A DNA stretch of 64,000 nucleotides from Aquimarina megaterium XH134 (GTDB taxonomy: Bacteria > Bacteroidota > Bacteroidia > Flavobacteriales > Flavobacteriaceae). The notes beneath the pieces are model-generated. The model did not search any database. It worked only from the letters and a program-made list of their open reading frames with translations, and was not told where the DNA came from. The stretch is from NCBI RefSeq assembly GCF_000520975.1, contig NZ_JACB01000031.1:1-64000 (forward strand), read 5' to 3'. Positions within the stretch are counted from its first letter, which is position 1. Each line of letters starts with the position of its first letter. The position numbers and the translations under genes were made by a program. This document shows, in pieces, positions 36,486-46,056 of the stretch.

Positions 36486-37928
36486 GTGAGTATTTTGAAA
36501 AGAAAAACAACTATTGGATTAGTGTGGAGTAGTATTGATAAGTTTTCGACGCTAATGATACAATTCATTTTAGGTATTGTATTAGCAAGAATACTTATGC
36601 CAGAAGATTATGGCCTTATCGGAATGATAGCTATTTTTCTTGCAATATCTCAATCCTTAGTAGATAGTGGGTTTTTTACTGCATTGGTACAGAAAAAAAA
36701 TGTAAATAATAATGACTACTCTACAATATTTTTCTTTAATATCATTGTAGGTTTTATACTATATGGCATTTTATTTATTGGATCTGGTTTTATAGGAGAT
36801 TTCTACGAAACACCAATACTAGTCGATATTATAAAAGTTATTGGGATCAATATTATAATTGTATCCACAACCATTGTTCACAGAGCATTTCTTACCACCA
36901 AAATTGATTTTAAAACACTGGCTATAATCAATATTGTATCTGCACTACTAGGGGGAATTGTTGGTATTTACCTGGCTGTTAATGGATATGGTGTCTGGAC
37001 TTTAGTGTATCAAACTATTGTGAGAAGTCTATCAATTGCGATTTTATTCTGGATCTTAAATCAATGGAAACCTAGCTTGATTTTTGATAAAGAATCTTTT
37101 AAGACCCTTTTTGGATTTGGCTCTAAACTAATGATTTCTGGATTACTTAAAATATTTTTTAAGAATATTTACCTTATTATAATTGGTAAAATCTATAAAG
37201 CAGAAGAACTGGGATATTTTACCAGAGCTACTTTATTTAAACAAATACCAGAAACTCTGGTAACCACGATTCTTCAAAGTGTTACTTTTCCTGTTTTAGT
37301 AAAAGTTATTGATGAGGACTCAAAAGTTAAGAACCTTTTAGAGCGAAGTGTTAAACTTACGGGCTTCCTATTATTTCCTATTATTACTGTACTTATATTT
37401 TATGCCAAACCAATTATTTTGGTTTTAATCACTAGTAAATGGTTACCTACTGTTGTTTTACTTCAGATATTATCATTAGAAATTATTTTTCATCCATTAC
37501 AGTATATCAATCTTAATTTTCTAAATGCCAAAGGAAGGTCTGATTTATTCTTAAAATTAGAACTCATAAAAAATGTGCTCACTATTGTTGCAATTCTGGT
37601 GACCTATAAGTTTGGATTGATTCCGTTATGTATTGGATATGTTTTGGTTTCTTTTTTAGGGTTTTTTATTAACTCATATTATACCAAAAAATATATTGAT
37701 TACTCAGGTTTTGATCAATTAGTAGATCTTCTTCCATACCTGTTAGTTAGTACAGTAGCAACAGGAATAGGTTTTTTTATTAGTGAAGTATTTAGCAGCC
37801 ATTTAATCCAACTTATTATAGGGGTAGGAATAAGTTTAGGGATATACTATGTACTATCCTATATGTTAAAATTTAAAGAATTGATTGAAATTAAAAACCT
37901 TATTACTAGCAAGATAACCACAAAGTAA
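36486..37928 (+). CDS. Wzx-type polysaccharide flippase (MOP superfamily)
   Basis: A 480-residue protein with about 12-14 membrane helices. The start KRKTTIGLVWSSIDKFSTLM and VLARILMPEDYGLIGMIAIF are typical of the WzxC/PST group of lipid-linked oligosaccharide flippases; SGFFTALVQKK follows. It should move undecaprenyl-linked repeat units across the inner membrane. It starts with GTG (36486), with no ATG nearby in frame that would keep the conserved N-terminus. It lies 20 bases ahead of the methyltransferase gene. Confidence 0.9.
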   Translation: MSILKRKTTIGLVWSSIDKFSTLMIQFILGIVLARILMPEDYGLIGMIAIFLAISQSLVDSGFFTALVQKKNVNNNDYSTIFFFNIIVGFILYGILFIGSGFIGDFYETPILVDIIKVIGINIIIVSTTIVHRAFLTTKIDFKTLAIINIVSALLGGIVGIYLAVNGYGVWTLVYQTIVRSLSIAILFWILNQWKPSLIFDKESFKTLFGFGSKLMISGLLKIFFKNIYLIIIGKIYKAEELGYFTRATLFKQIPETLVTTILQSVTFPVLVKVIDEDSKVKNLLERSVKLTGFLLFPIITVLIFYAKPIILVLITSKWLPTVVLLQILSLEIIFHPLQYINLNFLNAKGRSDLFLKLELIKNVLTIVAILVTYKFGLIPLCIGYVLVSFLGFFINSYYTKKYIDYSGFDQLVDLLPYLLVSTVATGIGFFISEVFSSHLIQLIIGVGISLGIYYVLSYMLKFKELIEIKNLITSKITTK

Positions 37929-37947
37929 TATTTAAAAGTCTAAAGAG

Positions 37948-38778
37948 ATGAAACAAATCATAAAAAAAATAATATCGGGAATACTCAATGGTATTATGGC
38001 TTTGATTCCGGGAAAAACCCGTAAAGCATCTTTTTTAGGATGGATTAGCAGGATACTTGAAGACTCTAATAATCAAGTAGAATATGATGCAGATTATGAT
38101 ATGTATTGGTTAAAAAATAGAGAACAATATCTTTATCTGGTACAGCGACCATATTTCAATTTTAGTAAGAAGAAGCTTTATCGAAGTATCGAACGGATAG
38201 CTTGTCAATATTATACACCTAAAAAAGGAGATGTAATTGTTGATATTGGCGCCGGAATAGGGACAGAAACGTTATTTTTTGACGAAAAAACAGAAAATGA
38301 AGGTAGAATATATTCTATCGAAGCCAGTAGAGCAAGTCATCAAAAACTTGTAGAATTATGTGCTAAAAACCAAATTAAAACTTCCGAAAATTTAAACCTG
38401 GCTATTACCGATAGTAATCAAAAATTATGGATTGAAGAATCGAATAATTACCAAGTAGATTACATAAATAAAGAATCCAAAGGTGTAGAAGTAGACGGGA
38501 TCACTTTAGATCATTTTGTAGAAGAAAAGAATATAACAAACATTGATTTCCTGAAGGTTAATATAGAAGGATCCGAACTACAAATGATAGAAGGAATGGA
38601 AAATGCAATCAAGATTACTAAAAATGTAGCTATCTCCTGTCATGATTTTCTTTTTGATGATGACCGACAGATTAAGATTAAAATGTCAAAATTCTTAGAA
38701 GCTAATAATTTTCAGGTTTCCTATAATCAAACGGGACATCAGATAATAGATAGCTGGATATATGGAAAACAACTATAG
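37948..38778 (+). CDS. FkbM-family methyltransferase
   Basis: A 276-residue protein with a Rossmann methyltransferase core: motif I GDVIVDIGAGIGTETLFF near residue 95, acidic residue in YSIEASRASHQKL, and FLKVNIEGSELQMIEGM, the FkbM signature. The N-terminal ~80 residues are basic with a hydrophobic patch. It should O-methylate a sugar hydroxyl of the surface glycan. Its stop codon is followed without a gap by the ATG of the glycosyltransferase, indicating tight translational coupling. Confidence 0.87.
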   Translation: MKQIIKKIISGILNGIMALIPGKTRKASFLGWISRILEDSNNQVEYDADYDMYWLKNREQYLYLVQRPYFNFSKKKLYRSIERIACQYYTPKKGDVIVDIGAGIGTETLFFDEKTENEGRIYSIEASRASHQKLVELCAKNQIKTSENLNLAITDSNQKLWIEESNNYQVDYINKESKGVEVDGITLDHFVEEKNITNIDFLKVNIEGSELQMIEGMENAIKITKNVAISCHDFLFDDDRQIKIKMSKFLEANNFQVSYNQTGHQIIDSWIYGKQL

Positions 38779-39870
38779 ATGAAAATTGTACATGTCATAT
38801 CATCCCTTGATATCGGAGGAGCAGAAAATTTTGTTGTTCAACTTGCCAACGAACAAGCAAAATCAAATGATGTATCCATCATTGCTCTAAAAATAACAGA
38901 TCCTAATAAAAACTATATTGATAAAATAAAAAAAGAAATTCATCTATACCAATTGAGCTGGACCAAAAAGTATAGTATAAGACAATTTATTAACCTATAT
39001 ATTCTTCTTGGCAAATTAGCTCCTAAAACCATTTTTGTACACTTGCATAATCCGTTATACTATATCTACGGGATCTCAATATTAAAACCCAAAATATCTT
39101 ATATACATACCATTCATAGTAGTTTCGAGAATTGGAAATTAGTACTTGGGTATTTAAATAAACTTCGTTTTTTAAACAATAGAATTTTACATGTATGTGT
39201 CGCCCCAACTATTTATAAGGATCTCAAGAAAAATTTACCAAAACTAAAGTCAACAGTTATACCCAACGGAATAAAAAGCCATAACCCAGAAAGAGCAGCA
39301 AGTGAAATAAAAACATTTTGGAATAGTTTTTCAATACAACCAAAAGAAGGACAGCGTTTTCTGGCAATAGGGAATATAAATCGTCATAAAAATTATAAAC
39401 TATTATCCTTAAGTTTTGGAGAAGTGTATACTAAATACCCTGGTGCTATGTGTATTCAGATAGGGCGTGAGACAGATATGATTCTGGTTGATGAACTTAA
39501 GAGAATTAATACCCCCAATGTATTCTTAGCAGGGCCAAAAAAAAGTGCAGCAGACTTTTTACTGGATGCAGATGCCTTGATTGTAAGCTCTGCCCAGGAA
39601 GGTATGCCTATTGTAATTCTAGAAGCTTTATCAATGGGCGTTCCAATAATTAGTACTCCAGCAGGAGGAATTAAAGATATTATTATCGATGGTTATAATG
39701 GATTTCTTATCGAGGATTTTGAAGTACCCTCACTAACATCAGCGATTCTAAAATTTATTGAATTATCACAAGCCAATAAAAAAATAATGGCAGCTAATGC
39801 TAAATCGTGTTTTGAGGACTGCTATGAAATACAAAAGGTAAATCAATCCTATCAAAGTAAATCAGCATAA
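38779..39870 (+). CDS. Glycosyltransferase family 4 protein
   Basis: A 363-residue GT-B enzyme. The N-terminal loop SSLDIGGAENFVVQLANEQ and the C-terminal EX7E-like motif QEGMPIVILEALSMGVPI followed by STPAGGIKDI are standard for GT4 retaining glycosyltransferases. It should transfer a sugar from a nucleotide donor to the lipid-linked repeat unit at the cytoplasmic face. Donor and linkage cannot be read from sequence. The stop overlaps the next ATG by one base (TAATG). Confidence 0.9.
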   Translation: MKIVHVISSLDIGGAENFVVQLANEQAKSNDVSIIALKITDPNKNYIDKIKKEIHLYQLSWTKKYSIRQFINLYILLGKLAPKTIFVHLHNPLYYIYGISILKPKISYIHTIHSSFENWKLVLGYLNKLRFLNNRILHVCVAPTIYKDLKKNLPKLKSTVIPNGIKSHNPERAASEIKTFWNSFSIQPKEGQRFLAIGNINRHKNYKLLSLSFGEVYTKYPGAMCIQIGRETDMILVDELKRINTPNVFLAGPKKSAADFLLDADALIVSSAQEGMPIVILEALSMGVPIISTPAGGIKDIIIDGYNGFLIEDFEVPSLTSAILKFIELSQANKKIMAANAKSCFEDCYEIQKVNQSYQSKSA

Positions 39871-41279
39871 TGTACTGGACAAAGAGAAATACTAATGTTA
39901 TCATGTTTTTTACAGTAGGAATACTGTTACTTCATGTAGTGATATTTCCAGATTACATTATGCCATTACCCATACTATTTGCAGGCTTCGGAACCATTAT
40001 CCTTTTTGTTACAGGATTACAATATTATTCTCAATCCTGGGAAAAAAAAGACAATTTTATACAAAGAATTTTCCTTCACAGCTTTATTTATCGTCTCATT
40101 TCAATTGGAGTTCTATATATCCTTACAATGCTCTATGATCCAGCAAACTTACCAATGGAAATAGCAGCATCAGATTCCTGGAACTACCATTATTCTGGAT
40201 CAATAGTAGCAGATGCGATAGAAGACGGAAGACACATATTTGGCGTTTTATCGGGCTTTTGGAAAAATGAATCTGATTATGGATTCTCTATTGTTATCGG
40301 TTTTTTCTATTTCATTTTTGGAAAGAACATTTTGATTATAAAAATTTTCAATGCACTACTGGGGAGTATCACGGTTATAAGAATATATCAAATAACCAGG
40401 ATTTCTTATGATGAAAAAAGAGCTCGTATGGCAGGAATTATTACAATGTTAATGCCAGCATTGTTATGGTTTACAGGTTTTTTGTTAAAAGAAACACTTA
40501 TGATATTCCTGATTGCAAATATTGCTTATCTAACCCAATTAATCATCATACAACGAAAATTTAGAGTCCTATATTCATTACTTATTCTACTTCATTTTGG
40601 GATACTTTTTTATTTCAGAGTAATATTAGCTCCGTTACTCATCTTTTGCGTACTAATACAGATTTTGTTTTATAAGACGTCTAATAAAAATTATAAAATG
40701 TCGGCTGTATTTATTTCAATATTATTTATTGCCGGAAGTTTTTTTGTAATGAAAAAATTAGGAATGGATAAGCATGTAGAAATAGCAATAGAAGCAAGTA
40801 AAGATCAATTTGGGAATGAGTTAAGTAATACTTCTAAACAGAGAGGAATAAGCTATACAGCTGCTCTTGTAAGTCCACTTTTAATTGCTGGTGCGATTAT
40901 TACTCCTTTTCCTTCATTATTAGATTTTGAAGCAGCACAATTAGGGATTTATTCCCATTTTCAAAACGAAATTGTACGAAACTGCCTATACTTTTTTGTG
41001 TTTCTGGGATTGTATAATGCTTATAAAACCAAAAATAGAAGAGTCATTTTTGTCGGTGGATTTGCTATATTATATATTGTAATTCTTGCTATATCCGGAA
41101 TATCATTTCAGGATCGATTTCAAATACTATCACTACCATTTTTAATCATTTTTATGGCAGATGGTATTGCTACAAAATACCCCAAACGTAATCAGCATTG
41201 GTTAAGCTATTTAACATTCATTTTTGCAGCAATATTGATGTGGAATTTATTTAAACTATCAAATCGCGGACTATTATAA
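39870..41279 (+). CDS. Polytopic membrane protein, GT-C/Wzy-like
   Basis: A 469-residue protein with about 11-12 membrane helices. A large loop after the third helix has SDSWNYHYSGSIVADAIEDG, and a later GFLLKETLMIFLI is common in flavobacterial membrane glycosyltransferase-like or polymerase-like proteins. In a locus with a Wzx flippase and a Wzc kinase, and with no other candidate, it is the best choice for the repeat-unit polymerase Wzy; a GT-C glycosyltransferase is the alternative. No specific family is certain. It overlaps the upstream gene by one base. Confidence 0.6.
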   Translation: MYWTKRNTNVIMFFTVGILLLHVVIFPDYIMPLPILFAGFGTIILFVTGLQYYSQSWEKKDNFIQRIFLHSFIYRLISIGVLYILTMLYDPANLPMEIAASDSWNYHYSGSIVADAIEDGRHIFGVLSGFWKNESDYGFSIVIGFFYFIFGKNILIIKIFNALLGSITVIRIYQITRISYDEKRARMAGIITMLMPALLWFTGFLLKETLMIFLIANIAYLTQLIIIQRKFRVLYSLLILLHFGILFYFRVILAPLLIFCVLIQILFYKTSNKNYKMSAVFISILFIAGSFFVMKKLGMDKHVEIAIEASKDQFGNELSNTSKQRGISYTAALVSPLLIAGAIITPFPSLLDFEAAQLGIYSHFQNEIVRNCLYFFVFLGLYNAYKTKNRRVIFVGGFAILYIVILAISGISFQDRFQILSLPFLIIFMADGIATKYPKRNQHWLSYLTFIFAAILMWNLFKLSNRGLL

Positions 41280-41291
41280 ACAGGAAAAGCT

Positions 41292-43061
41292 ATGAGTGAC
41301 TTTATATTATTTCATAAAAAGCTGATATCAAAATCAGAGAAAAAAAAATTACTCAGATTAACCTCTAACTGGTATTTGACATTTACTGGTACGAACTATT
41401 TTGAATATAATATTGGAAAGTTTAAAGTAATAGTTGTTGGTGATTATATAGGTTCTGTCGAAGAAGTTTTTAGTGTTAATGATTATGAGATTGCTAAGCT
41501 TAAAGGACATTTTTATGCCATTGTAGCCAAAGAGAATTCTATAAAAGTATACAATAGTTTTTTTAGCATGCTACCAATTTATTATACAGAGAGTGATTGC
41601 CTAATATCATCATCACTACAGTTAATTAAAGAATATCTTACTACAAAACCAGAAATAGATAAAAAGTTTATTCTCGAAAACCTTTTGTTTAACTATGGTT
41701 TTTTTAACAGAACGCTATATAAAAACATCAATTTACTTCCTTGTCATTCTTTTATTACTTTAAAGAATGATAAAATTACTGTTACCAAACATTTTGATAT
41801 TTCCAGCTTGTTTGTTCCGTATCCCAAAGGAGGCAAAAAAACAGTAGATCAGTTAAGCAATCTATTCATAGAAACCGCAAAACAATATTTTCCGAAAGAA
41901 GAATTTGATATTGCATTTACAAGTGGTTTTGATGGAAGAACATTAGTTAGTTGTGCCACATATCACCAGCAAAAATTTAATACATTTTCTTTTGGTAAGC
42001 CAGAAAATGATGATGTAAGTATCCCTTTGGCTAATGCTAAAACTTTAAAAATACCATATCAATATTTTGACCTTGGGGCTACTCAATATATATCATCAGA
42101 GTATTACCAAAATGCACTAGAATATACCACATCGGGTTATCTGGGAAATGGACTTTTATATCCTCATTTTTTATATAGTACAAAAAAGATTTCAGAAAAC
42201 TCGAAATATTTATTGTCTGGAGCAGGAGGAAGCGAATTGTTTAGAGCATTACACTCGGCCGGTGCCGTCACTTCAGAAATATTAACAAATGTCTTTAAAA
42301 TACAAAACGAAGAAGAATTAGTAGAAATTATAAAAAATGCAGAACCTCTTCGCGTTTTAAATACATCTGCATTTACTGTAGAGTTAGATGAACTTACTCA
42401 AGAAATTATAGAATACAAAAAGTCTCTTCCTCAAAATATAACAAGGAATCAACAATTTTACATTTTTGTATTCGAAGAGATCTTTAGAAAATTCTTTGGG
42501 CAGTGGATTACACTACAGCAAAAATACATTTCGGTTAGAACACCATTTCTTGATTATAATTTTGTAAAAACATTACTTACTACAAAGTATGGAGGAGCTA
42601 ATAATGACTTTTTTACAGATAATCCTATAAAAAGGATGAAAGGTCAATACCTGTATACAGATATCATAAAGAAGACTAATCAACAGATTTATACCCAGGT
42701 AACAGGAAAGGGGTATCGTCCTATAGACGTAAGAGACCTTAAGTATATTCATAATATTATTCTTCCGTTTTTGAAGAAAAAATTACTTAAAAAAGTTACA
42801 AAAACCAATTTAGACAATCTGGGTATTATTTCTGGAGTCAAAGCAAATGAGAAAGAATTACGCTTGACCATAAATAATGATCAATTACTTTTTAATAGTA
42901 AACGATTAAATACCATGTTTACCGATTTATCTCCATATACACCAGAAAAATATCGAGATACATTATTAATGTCCTTGTCGATACTACACAATATGTCTAA
43001 TCATTCTATTTCATCAAAAATAAATACCTATGAAGTCTATAATAGCATTAATGGATTATAA
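41292..43061 (+). CDS. Asparagine-synthase-like ATP-dependent amide/peptide-forming enzyme
   Basis: A 589-residue protein of the AsnB/lasso-B type. About residues 1-170 resemble a degenerate class II glutamine amidotransferase domain but lack the N-terminal catalytic Cys. The synthetase domain follows with the PPi-loop variant FTSGFDGRTLVS (residues 209-220), where SGGxDS is usual, and YISVRTPFLDYNFVK. It should adenylate a carboxylate and join it to an amine. WbpS-type members amidate uronic acids in O-antigens, a fitting role beside WlbA/WlbB. It overlaps the ATP-grasp gene by 32 bases, so the two enzymes are probably linked. Confidence 0.8.
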   Translation: MSDFILFHKKLISKSEKKKLLRLTSNWYLTFTGTNYFEYNIGKFKVIVVGDYIGSVEEVFSVNDYEIAKLKGHFYAIVAKENSIKVYNSFFSMLPIYYTESDCLISSSLQLIKEYLTTKPEIDKKFILENLLFNYGFFNRTLYKNINLLPCHSFITLKNDKITVTKHFDISSLFVPYPKGGKKTVDQLSNLFIETAKQYFPKEEFDIAFTSGFDGRTLVSCATYHQQKFNTFSFGKPENDDVSIPLANAKTLKIPYQYFDLGATQYISSEYYQNALEYTTSGYLGNGLLYPHFLYSTKKISENSKYLLSGAGGSELFRALHSAGAVTSEILTNVFKIQNEEELVEIIKNAEPLRVLNTSAFTVELDELTQEIIEYKKSLPQNITRNQQFYIFVFEEIFRKFFGQWITLQQKYISVRTPFLDYNFVKTLLTTKYGGANNDFFTDNPIKRMKGQYLYTDIIKKTNQQIYTQVTGKGYRPIDVRDLKYIHNIILPFLKKKLLKKVTKTNLDNLGIISGVKANEKELRLTINNDQLLFNSKRLNTMFTDLSPYTPEKYRDTLLMSLSILHNMSNHSISSKINTYEVYNSINGL

Positions 43062-44088
43062 AACAAAATTCGGATCTAAACATTTTGATACTCCTTATCG
43101 TAGTGGGATGGATAAAGATAAGTTATCCGACTATTTTAATGATATGGGATTTCGGTTGGCGTATACCTATTTCAATGAAATTAACCTAAGTGAAGGTACT
43201 TTTAAAGGCAAAGATGTGATTTATACATCTTCAGAAGATATTGGGTATAAGTATAAGTCTTACATAGAAGATGTGATATATGCCTTAGAGTTATCTGGTG
43301 CGAATGTAATTCCTGCATACAAACACTTAAGAGCTAATAATAATAAAGTTTTTATGGAGCTTATGAGGCAATTCGAAGACTTGACAAATAATATTAATGC
43401 ACAAGTCTATGGCTCTATGAAAGATCTTTTGATGCATTTGAATAAGATTACCTATCCTGTTGTTTTTAAAACATCTGAAGGTGCTTCGGGAACAGGAGTT
43501 TGCTTAATAAAATCTGAAAAAGAATTAATCACTAAAGTCAAACAAATAAATCAACGTAATTATCGTAGTGATTTAAGAGATTATGGAAGATCTCTCAAAC
43601 ATAAAGGATACATAAGAGAATCTCTATATAGGCAAAAATTTATACTACAAGATTTTATACCAAATCTGCAGAATGATTGGAAGATTTACATTTTTGGAGA
43701 AAAACTATATGTGTTTAAAAGACCATTATTGAAAGGGCGTGGTATTAAAGCCAGTGGTGGTGGATATGATAATTATTTCTACGGATTAGAAGCCGAAGCG
43801 CCCGATGGCCTTTTTGATTTTGCGCAAGAAATCTATATAAAAATGAATGTCCCTCATATCTCAATTGATATCGTATTTGATGGGAGCGAATTTTATCTGA
43901 TTGAGTTTCAATCCCTGTATTTTGGCACAGCTGGGATTCCTTATTCTGAAGGGTATTTTACTCATAAAAATGATGACTGGGAATTTGTAACCAAAAAACT
44001 AGAGGTAGAGAAAGTATATGCAGATAGTATCGTGCAATATTTAGAAAAAAAGAATGTGAAAAAAACAGAACCGATATATCACAGCTAA
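43030..44088 (+). CDS. ATP-grasp carboxylate-amine ligase-like protein
   Basis: A 352-residue protein with an ATP-grasp fold: VVFKTSEGASGTGVCLI (ATP-binding Lys and glycine-rich loop) near residue 145, QDFIPNLQNDWKIYIFG, and metal-site residues in HISIDIVFDG and YLIEFQ (the usual E-x-N reads EFQ). Enzymes of this fold join a carboxylate to an amine through an acyl phosphate. In this locus it may attach an amino acid to a sugar acid or amino sugar. The start lies inside the previous gene; a later ATG (MDYKTKFG) would reduce the overlap. Confidence 0.78.
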   Translation: MKSIIALMDYKTKFGSKHFDTPYRSGMDKDKLSDYFNDMGFRLAYTYFNEINLSEGTFKGKDVIYTSSEDIGYKYKSYIEDVIYALELSGANVIPAYKHLRANNNKVFMELMRQFEDLTNNINAQVYGSMKDLLMHLNKITYPVVFKTSEGASGTGVCLIKSEKELITKVKQINQRNYRSDLRDYGRSLKHKGYIRESLYRQKFILQDFIPNLQNDWKIYIFGEKLYVFKRPLLKGRGIKASGGGYDNYFYGLEAEAPDGLFDFAQEIYIKMNVPHISIDIVFDGSEFYLIEFQSLYFGTAGIPYSEGYFTHKNDDWEFVTKKLEVEKVYADSIVQYLEKKNVKKTEPIYHS

Positions 44089-44110
44089 TCATTAAACAAT
44101 AATCCTTTTA

Positions 44111-45034
44111 ATGAAAATGGATGTACTTTTTGTAAGTAGCGGAAATACAAAGAATGGAATATCTCCTATTGTTTTTAATCAAGGTAATTCTCTGATTAAG
44201 CTAGGGCATGATGTTTCTTTCTTTACAATCAAAGGTAAAGGGTTTAGTGGATATCTAAAACATATTTTTATACTAAGAAAATTTCTGAAACACCATTCTT
44301 ATGACATTATTCATGCACACTATTCTCTTAGCGCCATAGTTGTAGCTTTGGCAGGAGGAAAACCATTAATAGTCTCTCTAATGGGGAGTGATGTAAAAGC
44401 TTCTTTTTTGCTAAAATATCTGATCAGAATATTTAATTTCTTTTTCTGGAATAAGATTATCGTAAAATCTCTGGATATGAAAACGTCATCTGGTATTAAA
44501 ACGGTAAATGTTTTACCTAATGGGGTAGATTTTAAAAAATTTAGACCATTTTCTAGAAAGGAAGCCTTAGAAATTACACAATGGGACTCTAATAAGCGAC
44601 ACATCCTTTTTGCAGCAAATCCCAAAAGAAAAGTAAAAAATTATCAGTTGGCAAAAAGCGCTTTTGAATTACTTGATCATAAGGATATAGAATTGCAATC
44701 ACTTATCGATATTCCTAATACACAAATGCCTGCTTATTTTAATGCAGCAGATGTAATTATTCTTACCAGTTTTTGGGAGGGATCTCCCAATGTAATTAAA
44801 GAAGCTATGGCCTGTAATTGTAAAATTGTAGCTGTTAATGTAGGAGATATAAAAGAGACTATTAGAAATACGCCAGGATGCTTTGTTACTGGTTTTAATA
44901 AAACCGATATAGCTAATAAAATTGATAAAGCATTACAATATCCAAAAAAGACAGAAGGTAGAATTCATATTTCTCACCTAGATTCTGAAGTTATCGCTCC
45001 TAAACTAATATCCATTTATAAAGAAACTTTATAA
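44111..45034 (+). CDS. Glycosyltransferase family 4 protein (short)
   Basis: A 307-residue GT-B protein, shorter than typical GT4. N-terminal VSSGNTKNGISPIVFNQGNS and IIHAHYSLSAIVVALAGGKP are acceptor-side motifs; the donor side has NAADVIILTSFWEGSPNVI and KEAMACNCKIVAVNVGDI with the EX7E pair. It is the second glycosyltransferase of the repeat-unit pathway. It overlaps the FemAB-like gene by one base (TAATG). Confidence 0.88.
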   Translation: MKMDVLFVSSGNTKNGISPIVFNQGNSLIKLGHDVSFFTIKGKGFSGYLKHIFILRKFLKHHSYDIIHAHYSLSAIVVALAGGKPLIVSLMGSDVKASFLLKYLIRIFNFFFWNKIIVKSLDMKTSSGIKTVNVLPNGVDFKKFRPFSRKEALEITQWDSNKRHILFAANPKRKVKNYQLAKSAFELLDHKDIELQSLIDIPNTQMPAYFNAADVIILTSFWEGSPNVIKEAMACNCKIVAVNVGDIKETIRNTPGCFVTGFNKTDIANKIDKALQYPKKTEGRIHISHLDSEVIAPKLISIYKETL

Positions 45035-46035
45035 TGACTAAAACACTCACCATACATACAAGTACCAGTGGGATAAACCCAGAGGAATTAGAAGTGCTTT
45101 TAGAAAACGATTCTGCAAGTTTTTTTCAAACACCAGAAGCACTTTCCTTTTTTATCACTGCTGGGTATGAGACTTTTGCTTTTGCCATAGAGTATGACAA
45201 AAAAATTACTGCATTTGTTTCCGGAATTGTTCAAAAAGAAAATGGAATTAAATCCTCTTTTACTCGTAGAGCAATCATTTTTGGAGGTCCCATTTTTTCT
45301 AAAGAAGTAGAAGAAGATCATGTTATAGAATTGTTTAAAACGGTGATTAAACATTTAAAACATAAAGTAATTTATATCGAAACTCGTAATCTTAATGATT
45401 ATAACCAATATAAAAATGCTCTTAATACAATAGGTTTTGAGTATCATCCTCATTTAAATTTTCATGTTGCATGCGATACTGAAGAAACAGTAAAGCAAAG
45501 AATTAGTAGTAGTAAACTAAGGCAAGTTAAAAAAAGTTTAAAAGAAGGTGCGGTAGTACGAGAAGCCAAACATCAATCAGAGATAGAGGCATACTATGAA
45601 ATTCTTAATGATCTATATAAAACAAAAGTAAAAACACCACTTCCAAAATTATATTTCTTTATCACTTTGTGGAGCCAGAGAGTAGCAAAATTTCTTTTGG
45701 TTTTTTATAAAGACGAAGTTGTTGGAGGCATTGTTTTTCCAATTTTTAGAGATAAAGCAATTTATGAATGGTATGTATGTGGTAAGGATAGAGCATATAA
45801 GAATATATATCCCAGTATTCTCGCTACGTGGTCGGCTATGCTATATGCATGCAAAAATAACATTAGGAGATTTGATTTTATGGGAGCAGGAAAACCCGAA
45901 GAAGATTATGGAGTAAGAGAATTTAAATCAAAATTTGGAGGAGATTTAGTAGAGCATGGCAGGTTTATTTATGTAGCTAATCCATTTTTGTATAGCCTGG
46001 GTAAAAAAGCAGTTAAAATATTGAAAAACAGCTGA
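45034..46035 (+). CDS. FemAB-like GNAT acyltransferase
   Basis: A 333-residue protein with two GNAT-like halves as in FemAB/peptidoglycan-bridge enzymes and related exopolysaccharide acyltransferases: SSSKLRQVKKSLKEG, AKFLLVFYKDEVVGGIVFP, then YEWYVCGKDRAYKN and RRFDFMGAGKPEEDYGVREF. FemAB proteins transfer an amino acid from aminoacyl-tRNA to an amine. Here the acceptor would be a sugar amine of the glycan; acyl-CoA is an alternative donor. It extends the amino-acid/amide theme of the locus. Confidence 0.78.
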   Translation: MTKTLTIHTSTSGINPEELEVLLENDSASFFQTPEALSFFITAGYETFAFAIEYDKKITAFVSGIVQKENGIKSSFTRRAIIFGGPIFSKEVEEDHVIELFKTVIKHLKHKVIYIETRNLNDYNQYKNALNTIGFEYHPHLNFHVACDTEETVKQRISSSKLRQVKKSLKEGAVVREAKHQSEIEAYYEILNDLYKTKVKTPLPKLYFFITLWSQRVAKFLLVFYKDEVVGGIVFPIFRDKAIYEWYVCGKDRAYKNIYPSILATWSAMLYACKNNIRRFDFMGAGKPEEDYGVREFKSKFGGDLVEHGRFIYVANPFLYSLGKKAVKILKNS

Positions 46036-46056
46036 TAAAAAATAAAAACTAGATAT

